A DNA stretch of 64,000 nucleotides, from NCBI RefSeq assembly GCF_000407485.1, contig NZ_ASWD01000007.1, forward strand, positions 62,001 to 126,000, given 5' to 3'. This document shows, one piece after another, positions 49,027-57,954 of the stretch (the stretch's first letter is position 1; every line of letters begins with the position of its first letter). Source of the stretch: Enterococcus pallens ATCC BAA-351 (GTDB lineage Bacteria; Bacillota; Bacilli; Lactobacillales; Enterococcaceae). A program made the position numbers and the translations under genes. The notes under the pieces were generated by a model that was not told where the DNA came from, did not search any database, and worked only from the letters and a program-made list of their open reading frames with translations.

Positions 49027-49926
49027 TTATTTATCTTCTGGTCCATTGTAGACTTCTAAATGTTGAGGCAAAATGTTGAATTGTAAAGGTAAGCCCGGTC
49101 CCTCATCTCCATCCACACTTGGATGTAGATCTACATCTTCCTGTACTTCTAAACTTCCTTCAGTAAATGATTCATAACCGATATAATCTGTCGAATGATC
49201 AATGCCCTTTAAAATATCAGGTACGCTTTTAAGCATATCTGCAATATTCTGATTCTTTAAATACAGCAAATACATCTTGCCATCATCAGGCTTAGCATCC
49301 GGCACAATATGGCTATACCCGCCAATGGTTTGAGTTAAGACAACCACAACTGCACTACTTTCAACTGTTCGCTTCTCTCCTTCGATATCCAGATCAAAAT
49401 GATAGCTTTCGTCCTTTATCACTTGCTTAAAGCCCGAGGTAAAATAAGCCAATTTGCCAAACTTAGTTTTTTCTTCAACATCCACATCACTGATGGCTTC
49501 GGGGATACCACCTACAGCAACAATATTCATGAAATAATCGTCATTGACCTTGCCGATATCCAAAGACATTCGACGATCTAAATCCAATTCAGCAATTGCT
49601 TCTACGGGGTCCATCGAAATGTTTAAAGATCGAGCTAAATCATTGACCGTGCCTAATGGAAAGAAGCCAAACTTCGGCCGATATTCCTGTTCTGCTAATC
49701 CACTGATTACTTCATTTACTGTACCGTCTCCCCCCATGGCAAACACGCTGTCTACCTTTTCTTCAACTGCTTGGCGTGCAAACGTTGTAGCATCTCCGCC
49801 CTCTTCTGTATGAAGCACTTCTACTTCGTCAAAGATGTTGGCTAATTTTTCCTTGGCTAATTTCTCGTATTCTTGCGCCTCTTCGTTACCAGAGCTGGGG
49901 TTTACAATCAATATCGCTTTTTTCAT
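49027..49926 (-). CDS. Diacylglycerol/lipid kinase family protein
   Basis: 299 residues. Family motifs: I-V-N-P-S-S-G near the start, G-G-D-G-T-V-N-E-V, and F-P-L-G-T-V-N-D-L-A-R-S. Likely phosphorylates diacylglycerol or a related lipid. Last part (L-E-V-Q-E-D-V-D-L-H-P-S-V-D-G-D-E-G) fits YegS/DgkB-type proteins. Single gene. Confidence 0.88.
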   Translation of the reverse strand: MKKAILIVNPSSGNEEAQEYEKLAKEKLANIFDEVEVLHTEEGGDATTFARQAVEEKVDSVFAMGGDGTVNEVISGLAEQEYRPKFGFFPLGTVNDLARSLNISMDPVEAIAELDLDRRMSLDIGKVNDDYFMNIVAVGGIPEAISDVDVEEKTKFGKLAYFTSGFKQVIKDESYHFDLDIEGEKRTVESSAVVVVLTQTIGGYSHIVPDAKPDDGKMYLLYLKNQNIADMLKSVPDILKGIDHSTDYIGYESFTEGSLEVQEDVDLHPSVDGDEGPGLPLQFNILPQHLEVYNGPEDK

Positions 49927-50117
49927 TTATTGGTCTTCCTTTCCTGCTGCTTCTTAATTTTAGTATAGCAGGAATCGTTCCATTACCTGTATCCCAACGA
50001 CTTACCATTTTGGCAAAAACTTAAGTTTATTTGCACATTGTTGGTTTAAAAAGTTTCAATTTGATAGTCTATGAGATTACCAAACTTATAGGATTCACAC
50101 GAAAGGATGATTTTAGT

Positions 50118-50438
50118 TTGCCTAAAATAAATCGTAAGTCCCACAAGGTCGAAGAAGCTATGGAAGAGGACATTGAAATTAGAGGAAATCGTTTCCGTCT
50201 TTACTTTCAAAATCGCTATACTCTGATTTCCTTGATTGTCGATTTTTTAACCGGAGTCTTCTATATTATTGGCAGTATTGCTTCTTTAACACCAATCCCG
50301 GATCGATATGGTACCATTTTTTATTTGGTAGGTGCAATCTTTTTAACCATTCGGCCTGTGCTGCGTATTTTAAAAAACGTCTTTATTATAGATGATGCGA
50401 AGCTTGATAAACAGCCAGAAGAAGCTAGCGATGATTAA
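50118..50438 (+). CDS. YrhK-domain membrane protein, TTG start
   Basis: About 106 residues. YrhK-like pattern: R-Y-T-L-I-S-L-I-V-D-F-L-T-G-V-F-Y-I-I-G-S and F-Y-L-V-G-A-I-F-L-T-I-R-P-V-L-R, giving two membrane helices. The open frame begins at 50031, but a TTG at 50118 preceded by GAAAGGATG gives a natural start. Function unknown. Confidence 0.7.
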   Translation: MPKINRKSHKVEEAMEEDIEIRGNRFRLYFQNRYTLISLIVDFLTGVFYIIGSIASLTPIPDRYGTIFYLVGAIFLTIRPVLRILKNVFIIDDAKLDKQPEEASDD

Positions 50439-50453
50439 ATCAACACAAAAGAA

Positions 50454-50477
50454 AAAGCCCTTGAAAACAAGGGCTTT
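50454..50477. terminator. Bidirectional terminator
   Basis: AAAGCCCTTG and CAAGGGCTTT around AAAA, between the YrhK-domain gene and rplS. Confidence 0.9.
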
Positions 50478-50499
50478 GATACCATTCGATAATAAAGGA

Positions 50500-50847
50500 T
50501 TAACGACGGATTTCTTTGATACGAGCTGCTTTTCCGTGTAATGCACGTAGGTAGTACAATTTTGCACGACGTACTTTACCGTAACGAACTACTTCGATTT
50601 TAGCAACACGTGGTGTGTGTAATGGGAAAGTACGTTCCACACCGACACCGTTAGAGATTTTACGTACTGTGTAAGTTTCGCTGATTCCAGCTCCACGACG
50701 TTTGATTACTACGCCTTCGAATAACTGGATACGTTCGCGAGTACCTTCGACAACTTTCGCGTGAACACGTACAGTGTCCCCAGGACGAAATGCAGGAATA
50801 TCCTGACGTAATTGATCTTGTGTTAGTTCTTGAATCAATGGATTCAT
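50500..50847 (-). CDS. rplS: Ribosomal protein L19
   Basis: 115 residues from the ATG at 50847, the normal length. Signature: [26 protein letters not shown] and F-P-L-H-T-P-R-V. The upstream ATG at 50856 directly follows AAGGAGA and is too close to it. L19 lies at the 30S-50S interface. It has its own promoter and a leader RNA. Confidence 0.95.
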   Translation of the reverse strand: MNPLIQELTQDQLRQDIPAFRPGDTVRVHAKVVEGTRERIQLFEGVVIKRRGAGISETYTVRKISNGVGVERTFPLHTPRVAKIEVVRYGKVRRAKLYYLRALHGKAARIKEIRR

Positions 50848-50854
50848 TTTTATC

Positions 50855-50930
50855 ATTCTCCTTATTCCCAAACATTCTTAAGGCCTTGCCCCAGCGGAAC
50901 ATCGTAATAGTTGAGAGCTTTACACTCACC
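50855..50930 (-). ncRNA. L19 leader RNA (probable)
   Basis: The transcribed region before rplS contains GGGGCAAGGCCTTAAG and the following AATGTTTGGGAATAAGGAG, which I match from memory to the L19_leader autoregulatory element of Firmicutes. L19 would bind it to limit its own synthesis. The fold was not computed. Confidence 0.55.
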
Positions 50931-50935
50931 AAGTC

Positions 50936-50965
50936 ATTGTAGCACAAATAAAATCTATCTGTAAA
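50936..50965 (-). promoter_or_regulatory. rplS promoter
   Basis: On the minus strand TTTACA-18-TACAAT, just upstream of the leader. Confidence 0.7.
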
Positions 50966-51049
50966 GACAATTTTCTTGTCATCCTAATTTATTTTCATTT
51001 TAGCTTGTGCTCCACTCAATCCTTTTAACTCAAACAGAAAAAAATAGGC

Positions 51050-51080
51050 TTGACTTCACCTTAACATTAACTGATAAAGT
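51050..51080 (+). promoter_or_regulatory. Possible MerR-type promoter
   Basis: TTGACT-19-TAAAGT with the dyad-like CTTAACATTAA in the spacer, 40 bases before a lipoprotein gene. The -10 is poor, which suits an activator-dependent promoter. Confidence 0.4.
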
Positions 51081-51119
51081 TGATAACAGATAATAATCCA
51101 ATCAGAAAAGGAGGCCGTC

Positions 51120-51611
51120 ATGAAGCCTGGCCTAAAATACTTATTCTTGCTTATGCTACTTTTTCTTTTTACTAGCTGCAGTAATTCTACAACTCTCGCT
51201 GAAAAGGAACAAACTAGATCTTTAGAAGAACAGGAGGGCAACACTATGCAACCATCGCAAACGCTTCGGAAAATCCGACTTCAAACAGCAAAAAGCGAAA
51301 TTATTTTTGAACTAAATAATAGCACCGCCGCAACAGAATTGTATCAGCAATTACCCCTTACGGTAGAATTAGAAAATTTCAGCAACAACGAGAAAATCTT
51401 CTATCCACCCGAAAAACTGAGTACTGCCAACACACCTAGAGCTGAAAATAAGATTGGATGCTTAGCTTACTATGAACCTTGGGGTGATGTAGTCATTTTT
51501 TATGGCGCCTTTTCCCCCTCTGGTAGTCTTTATGATTTAGGCGAAGTGATTAGCGGAGAGGACCAGCTAACTAATTTGTCAGGAACTGCCATGATAGAAG
51601 CTGTAATATAA
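51120..51611 (+). CDS. Lipoprotein with cyclophilin-like domain
   Basis: 163 residues. Signal and lipobox F-T-S-C-S. The mature part has the cyclophilin-like fold pattern of PF18050: R-L-Q-T-A-K-S-E-I-I-F-E-L, T-E-L-Y-Q-Q-L-P-L-T-V-E-L, N-E-K-I, C-L-A-Y-Y-E-P-W-G-D-V-V-I-F-Y and Y-D-L-G-E-V. Role unknown; often beside redox enzymes and MerR regulators. AGGAGG precedes the ATG. Single gene, possibly MerR-controlled. Confidence 0.8.
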   Translation: MKPGLKYLFLLMLLFLFTSCSNSTTLAEKEQTRSLEEQEGNTMQPSQTLRKIRLQTAKSEIIFELNNSTAATELYQQLPLTVELENFSNNEKIFYPPEKLSTANTPRAENKIGCLAYYEPWGDVVIFYGAFSPSGSLYDLGEVISGEDQLTNLSGTAMIEAVI

Positions 51612-51647
51612 ACCGGTAAATTTCTGCGGTAATTTTTTGTAGAAAAA

Positions 51648-51690
51648 AAGATCAAATGACTAATTACAGCTATCGTCATTTGATCTCCTT
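51648..51690. terminator. Convergent terminator
   Basis: GATCAAATGAC (51650-51660) and GTCATTTGATC (51675-51685), flanked by A's and T's. Serves the lipoprotein gene and trmD. Confidence 0.9.
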
Positions 51691-51691
51691 T

Positions 51692-52429
51692 TTATTCTTC
51701 TAACTTGATCTCAGCTAGCAGCTTCTTCATTTCATCGGTCATTTCCAATGTTCCCAGCATATCAGGCCGTCTCGTGTAAGTACGCCGCAAGGATTCTTTC
51801 AGCTGCCACTCCTCGATTAAACGATGATTGCCATTCATCAAAACTTCCGGTACTTTCATTCCGTTAAACTCTGCTGGTCGTGTATATTGTGGATGCTCCA
51901 ATAAACCAGTTGAATGAGAATCCGTTTTTGCCGAAGACTGGTTACCTAAAACTTCCGGCAGTAAACGAACCGTCGCATCAATCATTACCATAGCTCCTAG
52001 TTCCCCACCGGTTAGAACATAATCTCCCAACGAGACCTCATCGGTTACCATCGAACGAATTCGCTCATCGTACCCTTCATAGTGACCGCAAATAAAGACC
52101 AACTGTTCTTCGTTAGCAAATTCTTCCGCCATTTTTTGGTTAAAAGGCTTGCCGGCCGGATCCAATAGAATTACCCGTTTCGTTTGATTTCCAGTTGCTT
52201 CCTCAATGGCTTTCAAATTATCGTAAATCGGTTGAACCTTTAAAAGCATACCTGCTCCACCACCATAAGGATAGTCGTCGACTTGCTGATGCTTATTCGC
52301 TGAATAATCCCGGAAATTATGGACATTGATTTCCAGCAAATCCTTCTCTACAGCTTTTCCAATAATCGATTCACCCAGAGGACCTTCAAACATGCGAGGA
52401 AAAAGTGTTAATATATCAATTCGCATCAT
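51692..52429 (-). CDS. trmD: tRNA (guanine-N1)-methyltransferase
   Basis: 245 residues. TrmD motifs: [34 protein letters not shown] and D-Y-V-L-T-G-G-E-L. Methylates G37 of tRNA with SAM. Overlaps rimM by 14 bp. The gene ends before the terminator, so rplS is a separate unit. Confidence 0.95.
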   Translation of the reverse strand: MMRIDILTLFPRMFEGPLGESIIGKAVEKDLLEINVHNFRDYSANKHQQVDDYPYGGGAGMLLKVQPIYDNLKAIEEATGNQTKRVILLDPAGKPFNQKMAEEFANEEQLVFICGHYEGYDERIRSMVTDEVSLGDYVLTGGELGAMVMIDATVRLLPEVLGNQSSAKTDSHSTGLLEHPQYTRPAEFNGMKVPEVLMNGNHRLIEEWQLKESLRRTYTRRPDMLGTLEMTDEMKKLLAEIKLEE

Positions 52430-52940
52430 CTAACAGCCCTTCCGGAATTTCCACATATACTTTGTCTTCTTCTAGATTAATTTCTTTGACCACGGATTCA
52501 ATGTAAGGAATCAAGGCATCCTTTTTCCCTTTGCGCTTAACTACCCACACATCATTGGCACCTGTAGCAAGAATTTCTGTGACTTCTCCTAACACATGAT
52601 CATTTTCATCAATCACAGTCAGACCAATGATTTCATGATAGTAATACTCGTCTTCATCCAGCTCACCCATTTGGTACTCAGATACTTTCAAGGTTCCATC
52701 ACGGAAAGGCTCAACCATATTGATATTGTAATAGCCTTCAAAGGTTAGCAAATCAAAATTTTTGTGCTTACGATGACTAGCTACCGTTAGCTTCACTGGT
52801 GACTTGCCCTCTTGAAATAAATACAACGTCGCTCCAACTTGATAGCGTTCATCGGGGAAATCAGTTTGAGAAATTACACGCACCTCCCCTTGAATCCCGT
52901 GAGTATTTACAATTTTGCCTACTTTATAATAATTTGTCAC
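52416..52940 (-). CDS. rimM: Ribosome maturation factor RimM
   Basis: 174 residues. N-terminal [18 protein letters not shown] and the PRC-barrel part [10 protein letters not shown] with L-I-P-Y-I at the end. Helps 16S rRNA processing of the 30S head. Lies between a lipoprotein gene and trmD. Confidence 0.95.
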   Translation of the reverse strand: MTNYYKVGKIVNTHGIQGEVRVISQTDFPDERYQVGATLYLFQEGKSPVKLTVASHRKHKNFDLLTFEGYYNINMVEPFRDGTLKVSEYQMGELDEDEYYYHEIIGLTVIDENDHVLGEVTEILATGANDVWVVKRKGKKDALIPYIESVVKEINLEEDKVYVEIPEGLLDDAN

Positions 52941-52958
52941 TTCAGTTCCTCATCTTTC

Positions 52959-53759
52959 TTAATCTTTCATAGAAACAGCCATTTGCAGGCTGCTCAATGC
53001 GTCTGTATGCATCGTTTTATAGACAGTTGTATCAACTTGCCAGGCCACCACATTACTTTCATAACCGCCACCGGTTACTGATAAAGTAATCTGACCAGCA
53101 TCTTTAGGGACTGGTAAAAAGGCAGTTTCTAAGTATTCCACCACTTTTTGAGCTAAAGGTAGCGGATCTTCCCCGTTTATATTAATTGCTTGAACGGTTA
53201 GGTTCCAATTGCCCTCTTGCCAGCTTAAATAGCTCGATCCAGCTCCAGATTGTTGATATCCAGTAATATTATATCCCAGATCAACTGCTTGTCCTCCTTC
53301 GTCAAAGGTAGGCGCTACTGCATTCCGAGCCTCTGCAGATGATGCATAGGTTGTTCGCTGAAATTGTGCAATAGGTGTTTGGTTTTGTAGTTGCGGATCA
53401 TTTAATGGCAATTTACTTTCAGTATTATAGTAAGACACCGTTAATGTGTTATTCGCTTCGCTGGCCGCCATCGAAATTGTTTGAGCATTTCCTACGACTG
53501 AAGCAGATGGCATTTGCTCATTCGGATACGCTTGTTGCAATTCGTTATCGCCTGCAGGTTCTTGAGAAGCAGTAGTTGTAGAACTGCTGGTTGACTGTTT
53601 GGTTGTCTCTGATTGCTTAGAAGATTCTTTAGTTTGACTGGAGCTGCTTGAAACACTAGTACTGCTTTCCTGTGATGACGATGAATCATCAACAGCTGGA
53701 CTGCCTCCGCAGGCCGCCAAAAGCAACAAAGTACTAACTAACACTAAATATTTTTTCAT
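52959..53759 (-). CDS. Hypothetical lipoprotein upstream of rimM
   Basis: 266 residues. Signal and lipobox L-A-A-C-G-G-S, then a long Ser/Thr/Gln-rich spacer (about 25-70), then an alpha/beta domain with repeated strand motifs (T-L-T-V-S-Y-Y-N, G-Y-N-I-T-G-Y-Q, W-N-L-T-V-Q-A-I-N-I). No family recognised. It lies between khpA and rimM, 18 bp before rimM, so rimM-trmD may depend on its promoter. This is an unusual partner for rRNA/tRNA maturation genes. Confidence 0.7.
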   Translation of the reverse strand: MKKYLVLVSTLLLLAACGGSPAVDDSSSSQESSTSVSSSSSQTKESSKQSETTKQSTSSSTTTASQEPAGDNELQQAYPNEQMPSASVVGNAQTISMAASEANNTLTVSYYNTESKLPLNDPQLQNQTPIAQFQRTTYASSAEARNAVAPTFDEGGQAVDLGYNITGYQQSGAGSSYLSWQEGNWNLTVQAININGEDPLPLAQKVVEYLETAFLPVPKDAGQITLSVTGGGYESNVVAWQVDTTVYKTMHTDALSSLQMAVSMKD

Positions 53760-53805
53760 GCTGGTTTCCTCCTTTGATTTCTTCTATCGTACTACAAAAA
53801 GAAAA

Positions 53806-53833
53806 AACACTCGAATCCTAAGACACGAGTGTT
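53806..53833 (-). terminator. Terminator after khpA
   Basis: AACACTCG and CGAGTGTT around 12 bases, then TTTTCTTTT on the minus strand. It separates rpsP-khpA from the lipoprotein-rimM-trmD unit. Confidence 0.85.
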
Positions 53834-53840
53834 GTGTAAA

Positions 53841-54086
53841 TTATTTGCCATCTACAATATTGAGACGAACTTTTTTGGGTCCTTCAGTCCGAACGCTGTA
53901 AACGATTGTTCGAATCGCTTTAGCTACCCGGCCCTGTTTCCCAATAATGCGACCGATATCTTCAGGAGCAACGGTTAAGTTGTACTCAAAGAAATCTTTC
54001 GACTCGTTGATTTCTAATTTCACTTCATCTGGTTTGGTAACCAAAGGACGAACAATGGTTAACACAAGTTTTGACAAATCTTGCAT
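53841..54086 (-). CDS. khpA: KH-domain RNA-binding protein KhpA
   Basis: 81 residues, one KH domain with G-R-I-I-G-K-Q-G-R-V-A-K-A-I-R (GXXG loop). Known in streptococci and relatives as a partner of KhpB (EloR/Jag) in RNA binding and cell elongation. Directly after rpsP in the same operon. Confidence 0.92.
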   Translation of the reverse strand: MQDLSKLVLTIVRPLVTKPDEVKLEINESKDFFEYNLTVAPEDIGRIIGKQGRVAKAIRTIVYSVRTEGPKKVRLNIVDGK

Positions 54087-54097
54087 AATTGTCCACC

Positions 54098-54373
54098 TTA
54101 TTTCTTAGTGAATTTAGCTTCGTGATGTTTTTGCATGATTCCTTCTTTAGAAAGAATGTTGCGAACTGTATCAGAAGGTTGTGCACCTTTTTGTAACCAG
54201 TTTAAAACATCTTCTTCTTTTAAAACGACTTCTGCAGGGTCTTTCAACGGATTGTAAGTACCTACAGTTTCGATAAAACGTCCATCACGAGGAGAACGAG
54301 AATCAGCAACAACGATACGGTAAAAAGGTTTCTTTTTAGAACCCATACGTTTCAAGCGAATTTTAACTGCCAT
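54098..54373 (-). CDS. rpsP: Ribosomal protein S16
   Basis: 91 residues. S16 start [31 protein letters not shown] and G-T-Y-N-P-L. First gene of the rpsP-khpA unit with its own promoter. In many relatives ffh lies directly upstream; here about 6 kb intervenes. Confidence 0.96.
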   Translation of the reverse strand: MAVKIRLKRMGSKKKPFYRIVVADSRSPRDGRFIETVGTYNPLKDPAEVVLKEEDVLNWLQKGAQPSDTVRNILSKEGIMQKHHEAKFTKK

Positions 54374-54411
54374 GTATTTGTTACACCTCCATATAATTAA
54401 TCACAAGACGT

Positions 54412-54459
54412 AGTTTATCACGCTTTTGACTGCCTGTAAAGAGTTTTTTCTTTACAGAC
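54412..54459 (-). promoter_or_regulatory. rpsP promoter with overlapping hairpin
   Basis: On the minus strand TTTACA-17-TAAACT (54412-54440). The -35 box forms one arm of a perfect 9-bp dyad, CTGTAAAGA/TCTTTACAG. The rest of the 54374-54678 gap, toward the FMN reductase gene, shows nothing more that I can name. Confidence 0.65.
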
Positions 54460-54678
54460 TAAAAAAGCTTTGTTACAAGCGCTGTTTAGAAAATTTTCTC
54501 GTACAACTCAACCGATTGTTGAAAAAGTCCATTTGTGAATACATCTTTCTTTACCATTGCTATCAAGGTATTTTGCTTTGTGAACATACCTCTTAAAAAA
54601 ATCCGAATCATATTATTTGCTAGTTTTACTTATTTTTTGTAAGATAATCTTGTAACCAAATAAAGGAGGATTTATTTT

Positions 54679-55233
54679 ATGACAAAAAAAATCGGTATTT
54701 TAGTGGGTAGCTTGCGAAAAGACTCTTACAACAAAATGATCGCAGAAAAATTTGCGGAATTATTACCTGAAGGCTATGAAGCAGTCTTTATCAAAATCGG
54801 TGATCTGCCATTGTACAATGAAGACTTAGACGTTGAAGGTCAAATCCCTAGTGAATGGACTCGTTTCCGTAATGAAATGAAAGAAGTCGATGGTGTTTAT
54901 TTCTTTACTCCTGAATACAATCGCTCAGTACCAGCTGCATTGAAGAATGCATTAGATGTCGGTTCACGTCCAATGGGCAGCAGTGTATGGGGCGGCAAGC
55001 CTGGTCTAGTCGTGACAGCATCTCCTGGTGGCCCTGGTGGATTCGGTGCTAACCATCACTTGCGTCAATCCTTAGTCTTCTTGGATGTACCTACTTTACA
55101 ACAACCAGAAGCTTATATTGGCGGTGTAATGAACTTAGTTGACAACGACGGCAACGTGGTTGACGACACAGTGAAGTTCTTCCAAATGATCACTGACAAA
55201 TATATTGAATTCTTTGAAAAATTAGTTAAATAA
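54679..55233 (+). CDS. NADPH-dependent FMN reductase family protein
   Basis: 184 residues. Flavodoxin-like fold with G-S-L-R-K-D-S-Y-N (FMN phosphate loop), and the family motif T-P-E-Y-N-R-S-V-P-A-A-L-K-N-A-L-D. Reduces FMN, quinones or azo compounds with NAD(P)H. AAGGAGG precedes the ATG. Single gene, followed by a terminator. First of the genes inserted between ffh and rpsP. Confidence 0.88.
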   Translation: MTKKIGILVGSLRKDSYNKMIAEKFAELLPEGYEAVFIKIGDLPLYNEDLDVEGQIPSEWTRFRNEMKEVDGVYFFTPEYNRSVPAALKNALDVGSRPMGSSVWGGKPGLVVTASPGGPGGFGANHHLRQSLVFLDVPTLQQPEAYIGGVMNLVDNDGNVVDDTVKFFQMITDKYIEFFEKLVK

Positions 55234-55244
55234 TTTTTTTTAAC

Positions 55245-55284
55245 AAACCAGATTGCGATAAATTATCGTATTCTGGTTTTTTTC
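55245..55284 (+). terminator. Terminator
   Basis: AAACCAGA and TCTGGTTT with an inner GATAA/TTATC-type pair, then T's. Confidence 0.8.
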
Positions 55285-55316
55285 TTGTATAATAGAAGAT
55301 AACTAGGAGGGATTCT

Positions 55317-55985
55317 ATGAACGGCGTTGTATTTGATTTTAATGGAACATTATTTCGGGATTCTGCCTACCATGAGACAGCTTGGCATACCTTTATTGCC
55401 CAAGAAACTGATCGCGTGGTTACGAAAGAGGAATTTGAACACCATGTTCATGGCGTAAACAATCATGAAGCCTTAGAATATATTTTTGAAAAAAAACTAA
55501 GTAAAGATATGGCAGATGAATTGGCTGAACGCAAAGAAAAAATTTATCGTGACATGATTCTAGCTTTAGACAACGGGAATCAATTGGTGGATGGCGTTGA
55601 GGAGTATTTAGACTTTTTAGTGGAACGCAACATTCCTCGAACCATTGCTACAGCTTCAATGAAAAACAATGTGGATTTCTATTTTGACTTCTTTCAATTG
55701 GATCGCTGGTTTGATTATGATAAAGTTGTCTATAATGATGGCAATATTCCTAGTAAACCTGCTCCTGATTTTTACTTAAAGGCCGCTGAAAAAATTCAAT
55801 GTCCGGCTGCTGAAGTGATTGTTTTCGAAGATTCAGTGTCTGGTATTCGTTCAGCATTCAATGCCAAAGCTGGAGCCATTTGGGGTGTCTCAACCGATGG
55901 CAACAATCAAATGCTGCTGCAAAGCGGTGTCTTGGCTGGAGTAATTGATGATTTTCATGATCCACGTATCTATAAACAATTTTAG
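55317..55985 (+). CDS. HAD-family hydrolase (beta-phosphoglucomutase-like)
   Basis: 222 residues. HAD motif I D-F-N-G-T-L, cap domain with helix-rich N-H-E-A-L-E-Y, motif II T-A-S-M, motif III K-P-A-P-D-F-Y and motif IV V-F-E-D-S-V-S-G-I. A phosphatase or phosphomutase of small sugar phosphates. Motif I is DFNGT rather than the more usual DxDGT, which still keeps the catalytic Asp. Confidence 0.85.
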   Translation: MNGVVFDFNGTLFRDSAYHETAWHTFIAQETDRVVTKEEFEHHVHGVNNHEALEYIFEKKLSKDMADELAERKEKIYRDMILALDNGNQLVDGVEEYLDFLVERNIPRTIATASMKNNVDFYFDFFQLDRWFDYDKVVYNDGNIPSKPAPDFYLKAAEKIQCPAAEVIVFEDSVSGIRSAFNAKAGAIWGVSTDGNNQMLLQSGVLAGVIDDFHDPRIYKQF

Positions 55986-56016
55986 GCATTGATCCCTTGA
56001 TCAATGCCCTTTTTTT
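55985..56016. terminator. Convergent terminator
   Basis: GGCATTGATC and GATCAATGCC around 4 bases, followed by T's. Confidence 0.92.
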
Positions 56017-56570
56017 ACCTCTTCATACCGAAAGCAACTCATTTGATGATCGTTGATCATTCCCACTGCCTGCATAAAAGCATAAATAGTTGTACTTCCC
56101 ACAAACTTGAACCCGCGTTTTTTCAAATCTTTAGCTACCGCCTCAGACAACTCGTCATTTGCAGGAATATCTGCAGCTGACTCTCGCTGACCATCAATTG
56201 GTTTGCCATTAACAAACCGCCAAAGATATTCCGAAAAGCTTCCCTCTTCTGCTTGAATCTTTAGCACCTGCTGCGCGTTTACAACCGCCGCTTCAATTTT
56301 ACGACGATTGCGTATAATTCCGGCATCTTGCACTAAAGTTTCGATTTTCTCCTGATCAAAAGCAGCAACCTTTTGAATATCAAAATTTTCGTAAGCCCGA
56401 TCAAAGGCCTCTGATTTATTCAAAATAGTTTGCCAGCTAAGCCCTGCTTGGTTGATATCCAGCATTAGTTTGCGAAATAAACGCTGATCATCATATTCTG
56501 GTACTCCCCATACAGTATCATGATATACCTGCATCCGTTCATTTGATTGTGCCCATACGCAACGTTCCAT
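56001..56570 (-). CDS. tag: DNA-3-methyladenine glycosylase I
   Basis: 189 residues. Start E-R-C-V-W-A-Q-S-N and the H-D-T-V-W-G-V-P segment, then G-L-S-W-Q-T-I-L, with the zinc Cys/His at the ends (late H-Q-M-S-C-F). Removes 3-methyladenine from alkylated DNA. Convergent with the HAD gene and divergent from the GntR operon. Confidence 0.93.
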   Translation of the reverse strand: MERCVWAQSNERMQVYHDTVWGVPEYDDQRLFRKLMLDINQAGLSWQTILNKSEAFDRAYENFDIQKVAAFDQEKIETLVQDAGIIRNRRKIEAAVVNAQQVLKIQAEEGSFSEYLWRFVNGKPIDGQRESAADIPANDELSEAVAKDLKKRGFKFVGSTTIYAFMQAVGMINDHQMSCFRYEEVKKGH

Positions 56571-56616
56571 TTTCTCACCTCGTTTAGTTTAGTGTACCAG
56601 AAAATATAAAAAAAGA

Positions 56617-56652
56617 TTGCATCTTCCTGGTGTACTATGTATACTAGTACAC
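56617..56652 (+). promoter_or_regulatory. Promoter and palindromic operator of the GntR-ABC-VanZ operon
   Basis: TTGCAT-17-TATACT (56617-56645). A 23-bp palindrome with arms GTGTACTA (56630-56637) and TAGTACAC (56645-56652) and a GTATAC core overlaps the spacer and -10. It is of the form expected of YtrA-type GntR operators, so binding should block transcription. Confidence 0.8.
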
Positions 56653-56677
56653 ACAGAGATGATAAAGGAGGCTCCAT

Positions 56678-57064
56678 ATGGTTACGATTAACAAGAATGG
56701 GAATAAAGCCTACTATGAACAGCTTGTTTTGAGTATCAAAGAAGACATTCTACAGGGAATACTGCAGCCTGGCGATCGCATCCCGTCCGTTCGGGAAATG
56801 GCAAAGCAATTATTAATGAACCCTAATACTGTAAGTAAAGCCTATAAAGTGCTGGAGGCCGAGCAAGTCTTAGTGACCGTCAAAGGGAAAGGTACTTTTG
56901 TTCGTGAGAGCGGTGAGCTCCCTCGTAATGAACTGAGGATTCAGCAGCTAAGAGAACAGCTAAATGATCTAGTAGTAGAAGCTAGACATTTACAGGTTAC
57001 TTCAGAGGAATTAATCGGCTGGGTTCAAGCCGCAGAAGAAAAGCTAGGAGGTCACGAGAGATGA
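56678..57064 (+). CDS. GntR-family regulator, YtrA subfamily
   Basis: 128 residues. N-terminal winged helix: Y-E-Q-L-V-L-S-I-K-E-D-I, L-Q-P-G-D-R-I-P-S-V-R-E-M-A-K-Q-L and N-P-N-T-V-S-K-A-Y-K-V-L-E. The short C-terminal helix pair (about 85-128) in place of a ligand domain marks the YtrA subfamily, which controls ABC transporters in response to wall-active antibiotics in Bacillus. First gene of the operon; overlaps the ABC ATPase by 4 bp. Confidence 0.9.
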   Translation: MVTINKNGNKAYYEQLVLSIKEDILQGILQPGDRIPSVREMAKQLLMNPNTVSKAYKVLEAEQVLVTVKGKGTFVRESGELPRNELRIQQLREQLNDLVVEARHLQVTSEELIGWVQAAEEKLGGHER

Positions 57065-57939
57065 TCGTACAAGGATTAACCAAGAATATTAATCAAAAAT
57101 CTGTTTTAGAAAATATTACTTTTGAATTGGCTGGCAACGAAATTGTCGGACTTATTGGACGAAATGGTTCGGGAAAAACCAGTCTGTTTCGATTAATAGC
57201 TGGGCACTACCTGCCGGATGCAGGCGATATTTTAATCGAAGACCAGTCAATTTATGATAACAGTACGGTTAAGGAACAAATTTTCTTTATTGATGAAAAG
57301 GAAAATTTTCTAAAGAGTTACTCCTTAAAAAAAATTAACGTTTTTTATCAGTTGAGTTACCCAGCCTTTGATCAGGATTTATTTTTACAATTAATGCAGC
57401 AGCATGAATTATCCCTGCAAGCAAGTTATCGGCAGCTATCGAAGGGAATGCAAGGGTTGTTTCAAATGATCTTAGCTATTTCTTCAAATGCTTCCTATTT
57501 ATTGCTGGATGAACCCTTTGATGGATTAGATGTGATTGTTCGTAAACAAGTTATTGGGTTGTTGTTAGAGCATTTAAGCGAAAATAATCGGACAGCGCTG
57601 ATTGCTTCTCATAATCTGAATGAATTAGAAAGCTTAGTAGATCGCGCCCTTCTATTAAAAGACAACAAAATCAGCAAGGATTATCGCTTAGAACATATGC
57701 GTGAAAACGCTAAGAAAATTCAGCTTGTGTTTAAAACTAAAAAAATTCCGGCAATTGTTAAAGAGAATTCCAAACTGATCGATTTTCAAGGTCGGGTAAT
57801 CACTGCCGTCTTTGAAAACTTTACCCCTGAGCTGGCAGCTAACATTCAAGAGCATGAGCCTCTTGTTTTTGAAGAACTTCCTTTATCTTTAGAAGATCTC
57901 TTCGAAGCAAATTTAAAACAAAAACGGAAACAATTATAG
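57061..57939 (+). CDS. ABC transporter ATPase
   Basis: 292 residues. Walker A G-R-N-G-S-G-K-T-S, Q-loop region, signature Y-R-Q-L-S-K-G-M-Q-G (variant of LSGGQ), Walker B Y-L-L-L-D-E-P-F-D-G-L and switch His in A-S-H-N-L. A C-terminal extension of about 80 residues follows. Pairs with the next-gene permease. The signature 'LSKGM' is common in exporters of the YtrB/antibiotic-response type. Confidence 0.92.
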   Translation: MIVQGLTKNINQKSVLENITFELAGNEIVGLIGRNGSGKTSLFRLIAGHYLPDAGDILIEDQSIYDNSTVKEQIFFIDEKENFLKSYSLKKINVFYQLSYPAFDQDLFLQLMQQHELSLQASYRQLSKGMQGLFQMILAISSNASYLLLDEPFDGLDVIVRKQVIGLLLEHLSENNRTALIASHNLNELESLVDRALLLKDNKISKDYRLEHMRENAKKIQLVFKTKKIPAIVKENSKLIDFQGRVITAVFENFTPELAANIQEHEPLVFEELPLSLEDLFEANLKQKRKQL

Positions 57940-57954
57940 TAAGGAGTGAAACAC

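Noticed and set aside
49544-49813. Plus-strand ORF inside the lipid kinase gene
   Set aside because: Antisense shadow with no ribosome site or family pattern.
50660-50947. Minus-strand ORF overlapping rplS and its leader
   Set aside because: It is a shadow of rplS in another frame and covers the leader; no protein features.
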